DNA of 9,989 bases, taken from NCBI GenBank assembly GCA_937905915.1, contig CALCVR010000294.1, forward strand, positions 1 to 9,989, read 5' to 3'. The notes under the pieces were generated by a model, which saw only the letters and a list, made by a program, of their open reading frames with translations, was not told the DNA's origin and did no database searches. The translations under genes were made by a program, and so were the position numbers. Origin of the DNA: an uncultured Eubacteriaceae bacterium (GTDB taxonomy: Bacteria; Bacillota; Clostridia; Oscillospirales; Acutalibacteraceae). Of this stretch, positions 5,726 to 9,989 are shown one piece after another (the first letter of the stretch is position 1; the number at the start of each line of letters is the position of its first letter).

Positions 5726-6199
5726 TCAATCAAGGGACAGCACCATAGCAATGTCGGTCATTTGGTACTTGAGGCCGGAAAGCTTCACTTCGTGGAAGCC
5801 ATATTTCCGATAAAGGGACAAAGCCTCTTTAAGACGGCTGTTGGTGTAAAGAATGATGCGTTTCGCGCCCATCAGTTTGGCGGAATGGATGGCGTGTTCC
5901 ATGAGGCGCTTGCCCAATCCATGGCCGCGGCATTGTGGGACGACCACCATTTTAGCCAGTTCAAAGGTGTGTTCTCCTGCCGGGATGAGGGACACCGTCC
6001 CTACCATATGGCCGTGCTGCCGCGCCACAAAAATACGGCCTCCCGGATCAAGGATGACCTCCTGAGGATGGCTGAGAATCCGGATATCTTCCTCCTCCAA
6101 AAGATGATATTGGGAGAGCCATTGGTAAGAAATCCTTTGGAAATCCTCCAAATCAGAGGGCGTAAAGGCATCAATTTGAACGGTTTGCGTTGTAGGCAT
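5726..6199 (-). CDS. GNAT family N-acetyltransferase
   Basis: A 157-residue single-domain acetyltransferase that transfers an acetyl group from acetyl-CoA to an amine; the substrate is not readable from sequence. The acetyl-CoA-binding motif A is visible as LAKMVVVPQCRGHGLGKRLMEHA (residues 81-103, with the Q-x-x-G-x-G core at 89-94). Motif B is NSRLKEALSLYRKYGF (120-135). The start is set at 6199: the frame runs five codons further up, but the sequence GGAGGA there is the ribosome site, seven bases before this ATG, and so belongs to the leader. It follows apbE after 97 bases on the same strand; a weak promoter may lie in the gap, so it could be read alone or with apbE. The CDS ends before a strong terminator. 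Confidence 0.92.
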   Translation of the reverse strand: MPTTQTVQIDAFTPSDLEDFQRISYQWLSQYHLLEEEDIRILSHPQEVILDPGGRIFVARQHGHMVGTVSLIPAGEHTFELAKMVVVPQCRGHGLGKRLMEHAIHSAKLMGAKRIILYTNSRLKEALSLYRKYGFHEVKLSGLKYQMTDIAMVLSLD

Positions 6200-6255
6200 A
6201 GGCGATTCCTCCATTCGTGGGACAAGTCAAAAAGACGACAAAAAGTCCTTACCCT

Positions 6256-6286
6256 ATTGTATGAAGGAAAATCGCATTGGTTCCAA
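6256..6286 (-). promoter_or_regulatory. Possible weak promoter before the GNAT gene
   Basis: On the minus strand TTGGAA (6281-6286) and TACAAT (6256-6261) are separated by 19 bases, which is longer than ideal. The -10 matches five of six consensus bases. A start near 6249 would give a leader of about 50 bases. Confidence 0.3.
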
Positions 6287-6296
6287 ACAGGATGGA

Positions 6297-7280
6297 TCAG
6301 CTGTTTTTGTGAAAATCCACCTCTCCCACCGAGGAGATATTCCCCTCGTCGGTAATAAATAAGGCTCCTATTTGGTCGAGGCTTTGGATGAGCTGCTCCC
6401 CCTTGGAAGGGCCTAACACAAAACAGGCGGTGGAAAGAGCATCCCCCATGACCGACTGGTCGGATAAAATGGTCACCGAGGCCAGACCGTTTTCCACCGG
6501 ATAGCCGGTATCGGGATCCAGGATGTGATGATACCGTTTCCCGTCCACTTCAAAATAGCGCTCATAAGGGCCGGAGGTGACCACCGAACGGTCGGACACG
6601 GTCAAGGCGCCGATTTGGGATTGTGTATCGAAAGGAGAACGCATGCCGATGGTCCAGCTTTTTCCGTCGGTGCGTTTGCCCAGGGCATAGACGTTGCCGC
6701 CCAAATCCAAAACGGCGCTCTGGCATCCGTTTTCCAATAGATAATCCCGCATCCGGTCGGCGATATATCCTTTGGCAATGCCTCCCACGTCGATGCTGGC
6801 CTTAGGATTGGTTAATGTGACGGTATTCCCATCCACCTGGACGGTGTGATAATCCACCAGGGAAAGGGTCTCGTCGATCTGATCCTGAGATGGGACGCGG
6901 GGTGTTTGGGACTTAAAGTCCCATAAATCCACCAAGGGGGCGATGGTGATGTCAAAGGCGCCGCTTGTCAACTCACTGATTTCCAGGCTTTTTTGGATCA
7001 GTTCGGCTGTGCGGGAATCCACCTCCACCGGATGTCCGCCTGCGTGGTTGATGCGATAGATGTCGCTGCTCTCTTTGGTGGGGCTAAACAAGGCGTCCAG
7101 CTCCCGGCAGATGTCCATACAGCCGTTTAACATCTCCTGGTCGTCGGTGTCGTAGAGGGTGACGGTTACAATAGTATCCAACAAGAAATCCTGGCGGGAG
7201 ATAGGCGGATTCATAGACCCGCATCCTGTCAGGCAAAGTGCGGTAAAACAGATGAGAAGAAGGAAGCACAATCGTTTCAT
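6297..7280 (-). CDS. apbE: FAD:protein FMN transferase ApbE, lipoprotein
   Basis: A 327-residue lipoprotein flavin transferase, normal length. ApbE takes FMN from FAD and attaches it to a threonine of target proteins such as RnfG/NqrC or other FMN-binding-domain proteins outside the membrane. The signal peptide ends at lipobox LTGC (Cys20). Family motifs are present: SGAFDITIAPL (106-116), IDVGGIAKGYIAD (163-175), LDLGGNVYALG (191-201), TSGPYERYF (235-243), HILDPDTGYP (252-261) and the metal-site DALSTA (280-285). The start at 7280 is preferred over an ATG two codons earlier because GGGAG lies at the proper distance only for it. It is divergent from feoAB. No Rnf or Nqr genes or FMN-binding targets are seen in the window, so its substrate must be encoded elsewhere. 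Confidence 0.96.
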   Translation of the reverse strand: MKRLCFLLLICFTALCLTGCGSMNPPISRQDFLLDTIVTVTLYDTDDQEMLNGCMDICRELDALFSPTKESSDIYRINHAGGHPVEVDSRTAELIQKSLEISELTSGAFDITIAPLVDLWDFKSQTPRVPSQDQIDETLSLVDYHTVQVDGNTVTLTNPKASIDVGGIAKGYIADRMRDYLLENGCQSAVLDLGGNVYALGKRTDGKSWTIGMRSPFDTQSQIGALTVSDRSVVTSGPYERYFEVDGKRYHHILDPDTGYPVENGLASVTILSDQSVMGDALSTACFVLGPSKGEQLIQSLDQIGALFITDEGNISSVGEVDFHKNS

Positions 7281-7312
7281 AAGCATCTCCCAAAGGCGAA
7301 ATCGGTTCTTTT

Positions 7313-7340
7313 ATGATAACAGCTTTGGCGGAAAATGCAA
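7313..7340 (-). promoter_or_regulatory. Possible promoter for apbE
   Basis: On the minus strand TTGCAT (7335-7340) and TATCAT (7313-7318) are separated by 16 bases. The -10 is one base off consensus, while the -35 keeps only TTG. The stretch lies in the apbE/feoA divergent gap. I could not find a convincing plus-strand promoter for feoA or a full Fur/DtxR box in the same gap. Confidence 0.3.
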
Positions 7341-7366
7341 GCTGTGAAAAAGGAGGCGCCCGCACA

Positions 7367-7630
7367 GTGAAAAAAACATTGGACAAATTAAAATTAGGGC
7401 AGCAGGGAGTGATAACCCATGTAGGCGGAGAGGGAATGCTGCGCCGCCGCATGGCTGATATGGGGATGACGCCTGGAGCCAAAGTCATGATGCGCCGGGC
7501 AGCGCCTTGGGGGGATCCCATCCAGATCAACGTCCGGGGATACGAGCTGACGTTGCGCCGGGCCGAAGCAAAAAATATTTTGGTGGAAGTGGAGGCTGCA
7601 CCCTCAAAAAACACCGGTAAAAAGGAGTGA
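7367..7630 (+). CDS. feoA: Ferrous iron transport protein FeoA
   Basis: A small SH3-like protein of 87 residues from the GTG start at 7367. FeoA is a cytoplasmic partner of the FeoB iron permease. The family pattern is clear: LKLGQQGVITHVGGEGMLRRRMADMGMTPGAKV followed by the strongly conserved APWGDPIQINVRGYELTLRRAEAKNI. The frame is open back to an ATG at 7313, but that ATG has no ribosome site, whereas AAAGGAGG (7349-7356) stands ten bases before GTG 7367 and the family begins about there. Its C-terminal tail (EAAPSKNTGKKE) is slightly longer than in minimal FeoA. It is followed by feoB after five bases; the AAAGGAG ribosome site of feoB lies in its last codons, so the two are coupled. Confidence 0.95.
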   Translation: MKKTLDKLKLGQQGVITHVGGEGMLRRRMADMGMTPGAKVMMRRAAPWGDPIQINVRGYELTLRRAEAKNILVEVEAAPSKNTGKKE

Positions 7631-7635
7631 AAGCC

Positions 7636-9657
7636 ATGCCCAAAAGGATCAAAGTGGCTTTGGCGGGCAATCCAAACTGCGGCAAAACCACCTTGTTTAA
7701 CCGGCTGACTGGATCCAGCCAATCGGTAGGGAATTGGCCGGGGGTGACGGTGGAGAAAAAAGAGGGGATGGTACGGGAAGAGGATATTGCCATTGTAGAT
7801 TTGCCGGGGATTTATTCCTTATCCCCCTACACCGATGAAGAAATTGTGGCCCGGGATTTTATTTTGGATGGGCATCCCGACGTGATTTTGGATATTGTAG
7901 ACGTCACCAATCTGGAGAGGAACCTTTATCTTACCACCCAGCTTATGCTTTTGGGATATCCTATTGTAGTGGCGCTCAACATGATGGACGTGCTGGAGAA
8001 AAAGGGAGAACATATTGATTGCAAAGCGCTTCAGGAAAGGCTGGGGATTCCTATTGTCCCCATCTCGGCCAGCAAGGGATTGGGCATCCGCCGGTTGATG
8101 GACTGTATCCATAAAGCGGCCGAAACAGGCCGCCCGCCTAATATCAATATTTTCACCGGCCCGGTAAAGTCAGCTTTGGAAGACATCCAAAAAGTTATCG
8201 CTTCCCCTTGCTCCAAGGGAAATGTCCCGACGCCCTTTGCAGCGGTCAAGCTGCTGGAGGGAGATCCTCTGATGGAGCAGAGGATCTCCCTCCGGAGGGA
8301 TCAGCTTTCCCGGATCAGCGATTGGTCGGAGAAGGTAACAATACAGTGGGGCATGGACTGTGAAATGGCTGTGGCCGACCAACGATACCGGATGCTGTGC
8401 GACCTATGCAGCCAAGTGATCATAAAACGTCCGGTGACCCAGGTCGCTTTGTCGGAACGGATTGACAGGGTGGTGACCAGCACCTATCTGGCCTTTCCCA
8501 TTTTTCTGCTGGTATTGTTTTCTGTATTTGGCATCACATTTGGCCCAATTGGTTCCTGGATGCAGGATACGGTCGCTTCCTGGATCGGGATATTCACACA
8601 GCAAGTGCAGCAGTTCTTGGAGGGATGGGGAGCGGCACCTTGGTCCCTAGGGCTTGTGTGCGACGGCATTTTAGGAGGGGTGGGAGCGGTAGTATCCTTT
8701 TTTCCTCAAATTTTGCTGTTGTTTTTCCTGCTCTCCCTGCTGGAGGACAGCGGATACATGGCCCGCGCCGCCTTTTTGATGGACGGCCCTCTTCGGAAAA
8801 TCGGATTGACCGGCCGCGCCTTTGTCCCAATGCTCATGGGATTTGGATGCACTGTCCCAGCGGCGCTGTCCACCCGCACGCTGGAGAACATAAGGGATCG
8901 GCGTACCATCCTTTTGATCCTGCCTTTTTTATCTTGCTCGGCCCGGATGCCGGTATATCTGTTGTTTGCCTCGGCTTTTTTTCAGAGGGGAAAGGTGTTT
9001 TTGATTTTTTCCCTCTATCTTTTGGGGCTTTTGGTGGCCATCCTGTCGGCGCTTGGGCTAAAAAGAACTATGGGAAAGGGGAAGGAATCCCCCTTTATGA
9101 TGGAGATGCCTCCCTATCATCTCCCTACTTTGCGAGGTATCGGAATCCACTTGTGGGACAAAATCAAGGATTTTGCCGTGCGGGCAGGGACCGTCCTGTT
9201 AGGCGCCACGGTGATCATCTGGTTCCTCAAGAGTTTCACCCCGGCCTTGTCGTTTACAAACGATTCCTCTCAAAGCCTCCTGGCGGCTATCGGGGGAACC
9301 ATTGCACCTTTCTTGTCCCCTTTGGGGTTCGGGGATTGGCGCAGTGCAGTAGCTCTCCTGACTGGGCTTATGGCAAAGGAATCGGTGGTGAGCACCTTGG
9401 GCGTTCTTTACGGAACTGTGGGGGAATCCGGCGCCAGCCTGCTTCCCATCATTCAGTCGGCGTACAGCCCCTTGTCGGCTCTGTCCTTTTTGGTGTTTGT
9501 GCTTTTGTATTTACCCTGTGTGGCCGCCTTTTCGGCAGTCATGAAGGAGATGCGTTCCCTCAAATGGACGCTGGGAGCGGCATTTTATCAGCTGGGAACG
9601 GCTTGGCTTATTTCTTTCTTGGTCTATCAAGTAGGAATGCTTTTGGGATTGGGATAA
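7636..9657 (+). CDS. feoB: Ferrous iron permease FeoB (GTPase-membrane fusion)
   Basis: A 673-residue FeoB, within the range for Firmicutes and shorter than the E. coli protein. It imports Fe(II) under anaerobic conditions. The N-terminal G domain has G1 GNPNCGKT (11-18), the G2 threonine in GVT (36-38), G3 DLPG (55-58), G4 NMMD (115-118) and G5 SASKG (144-148). After a helical linker (about 165-275) the membrane domain carries the family blocks EDSGYMARAAF (370-380), GFGCTVPAALSTRT (402-415, conserved Cys405) and SCSARMPVY (433-441), then a second gate half with LTGLMAKESVVSTLGVLYG. The start is the ATG at 7636, eight bases after AAAGGAG; a GTG at 7627 overlapping the feoA stop is inside that ribosome site. 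No FeoC gene follows and no clear terminator is seen. The coding region contains unusual inverted repeats (8256-8300). Confidence 0.97.
   Translation: MPKRIKVALAGNPNCGKTTLFNRLTGSSQSVGNWPGVTVEKKEGMVREEDIAIVDLPGIYSLSPYTDEEIVARDFILDGHPDVILDIVDVTNLERNLYLTTQLMLLGYPIVVALNMMDVLEKKGEHIDCKALQERLGIPIVPISASKGLGIRRLMDCIHKAAETGRPPNINIFTGPVKSALEDIQKVIASPCSKGNVPTPFAAVKLLEGDPLMEQRISLRRDQLSRISDWSEKVTIQWGMDCEMAVADQRYRMLCDLCSQVIIKRPVTQVALSERIDRVVTSTYLAFPIFLLVLFSVFGITFGPIGSWMQDTVASWIGIFTQQVQQFLEGWGAAPWSLGLVCDGILGGVGAVVSFFPQILLLFFLLSLLEDSGYMARAAFLMDGPLRKIGLTGRAFVPMLMGFGCTVPAALSTRTLENIRDRRTILLILPFLSCSARMPVYLLFASAFFQRGKVFLIFSLYLLGLLVAILSALGLKRTMGKGKESPFMMEMPPYHLPTLRGIGIHLWDKIKDFAVRAGTVLLGATVIIWFLKSFTPALSFTNDSSQSLLAAIGGTIAPFLSPLGFGDWRSAVALLTGLMAKESVVSTLGVLYGTVGESGASLLPIIQSAYSPLSALSFLVFVLLYLPCVAAFSAVMKEMRSLKWTLGAAFYQLGTAWLISFLVYQVGMLLGLG
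8256..8300 (+). repeat. Competing inverted repeats inside feoB
   Basis: GGAGGGAGATCCTCTG (8256-8271) and its exact complement (8278-8293) form a perfect 16-bp stem with a six-base loop. The second arm is also half of a 14-bp perfect palindrome, TCCCTCCGGAGGGA (8287-8300). In RNA the middle arm could pair either way. No T-run follows, so it is not a normal terminator. It encodes LEGDPLMEQRISLRRD in the linker after the G domain. Confidence 0.85.
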
Positions 9658-9757
9658 AAGCAGCCTACAAAAAAGGGTAAACCAAGTGGATAACTAGGAG
9701 CTTTTTAGATACAATATACAATTCGGGGGCTGATTAGATTTTTGTTACAAATTATAT
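9658..9757. other. AT-rich gap between feoB and helicase gene
   Basis: I see no gene and no convincing intrinsic terminator for feoB in this stretch. A T-run at 9702-9706 has no good stem in front of it. feoB transcripts may read on toward the helicase gene or end by another mechanism. Confidence 0.45.
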
Positions 9758-9786
9758 TTGCTTGTTTTGTGCAGATAGGATATACT
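9758..9786 (+). promoter_or_regulatory. Probable promoter for the DEAD-box helicase gene
   Basis: TTGCTT (9758-9763) and TATACT (9781-9786) with a 17-base spacer; the -10 matches five of six consensus bases. It would give a leader of about 54 bases, common in length for helicase genes that are controlled after transcription. Confidence 0.45.
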
Positions 9787-9846
9787 GAATGAGATAACCT
9801 TTCCACGACCAAGCAAAAAAGTAACGATAAAAGGAGCAAACCATTC

Positions 9847-9989
9847 GTGCAAAAGATGCTATTTTCCGATATGCCCATTTCCGATGCCATAAAACGTGCG
9901 GTTGCTGAACTGGGGTTTGAAGAGGCCACCGCCATTCAAACCGCCAGCATCCCTCTGATCCTGTCAGGCAGGGATATCATCGGCCAGTC
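9847..9989 (+). CDS. DEAD-box ATP-dependent RNA helicase, N-terminal part
   Basis: The window ends after 47 codons of an open frame beginning at a GTG. The residues match the N-terminus of DEAD-box helicases: an upstream aromatic (LFSDMPIS), then the Q motif, GFEEATAIQTASIPLILSGRDIIGQ in segments, which reads adenine of ATP. Motif I (AxTGxGKT) would come directly after the cut. Such helicases unwind short RNA duplexes and act in ribosome assembly, RNA decay or cold adaptation; which paralogue (CshA, CshB, DeaD type) cannot be said from this piece. GTG 9847 is preferred because AAGGAG (9831-9836) stands ten bases before it; an in-frame ATG at 9856 is too far from that site. Confidence 0.9.
   Translation, partial: MQKMLFSDMPISDAIKRAVAELGFEEATAIQTASIPLILSGRDIIGQ

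Noticed and set aside
6278..6305. AAACAG/CTGTTT stem at the end of apbE as a terminator.
   Set aside because: Only six AT-rich pairs with a long loop and no T-run after it; apbE and the acetyltransferase gene are more likely read together.
7312..7320. Fur-box-like TGATAAC before feoA.
   Set aside because: Only one half-site; no inverted partner forms the usual two-fold box.
8116..8133. GCGGCC/GGCCGC hairpin in feoB.
   Set aside because: Six base pairs in GC-rich coding sequence, common by chance and without a T-run.
8625..9680. 351-codon alternative-frame open reading frame inside feoB.
   Set aside because: It overlaps the conserved FeoB membrane domain in another frame, has no family motifs and lacks a suitable ribosome site.

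Overview
The window looks like chromosomal DNA of a spore-forming anaerobic Firmicute of the class Clostridia, probably Oscillospirales/Ruminococcaceae-like. The reasons are a complete spoIIAA-spoIIAB-sigF operon, a lipoprotein-rich gene set, strong AGGAGG-type ribosome sites, Clostridia-style iron and flavin genes (feoAB, apbE), and GC of about 57% in sampled conserved genes. Genus cannot be read from the sequence.

Layout: (1) 78-1512, plus strand: the forespore sigma-F module, three overlapping genes (anti-anti-sigma, anti-sigma/kinase, sigma-F), closed by a strong terminator at 1538-1572 that can work in both directions. (2) 1642-3302, minus strand, convergent with sigF: a MATE efflux transporter. 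It sits behind a consensus promoter and a transcription-terminating riboswitch that I assign to the guanidine-IV (mepA motif) class. Overlapping the end of the MATE gene is a 48-codon gene for a Q/N-rich, spore-protein-like peptide, with its own sigma-G-like promoter inside the MATE 3' end. (3) 3471-5632, plus strand: a promoter and structured leader, yebC (TACO1-family translation factor), and a secreted lipoprotein resembling PrsA/SurA foldases without a visible parvulin domain. (4) 5640-7280, minus strand: apbE (flavin transferase lipoprotein) followed by a GNAT acetyltransferase, ending at a perfect 16-bp hairpin terminator. (5) 7367-9657, plus strand, divergent from apbE: feoA-feoB ferrous iron uptake. 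(6) 9758-9989: promoter and first 47 codons of a DEAD-box RNA helicase, cut by the window end.

How the parts work together: SpoIIAA and SpoIIAB hold sigma-F inactive until septation. Sigma-F leads to sigma-G, which may read the small Q/N-rich gene next door. The MATE pump would be switched on by guanidine through relief of termination. FeoAB and ApbE belong to iron and flavin housekeeping of an anaerobe but are transcribed apart.

Most genes are ordinary. I do not see an undescribed defence or mobile system. The items most worth checking are the riboswitch-MATE pair, the hidden Q/N-rich gene with its putative forespore promoter, and a pair of competing inverted repeats inside feoB.
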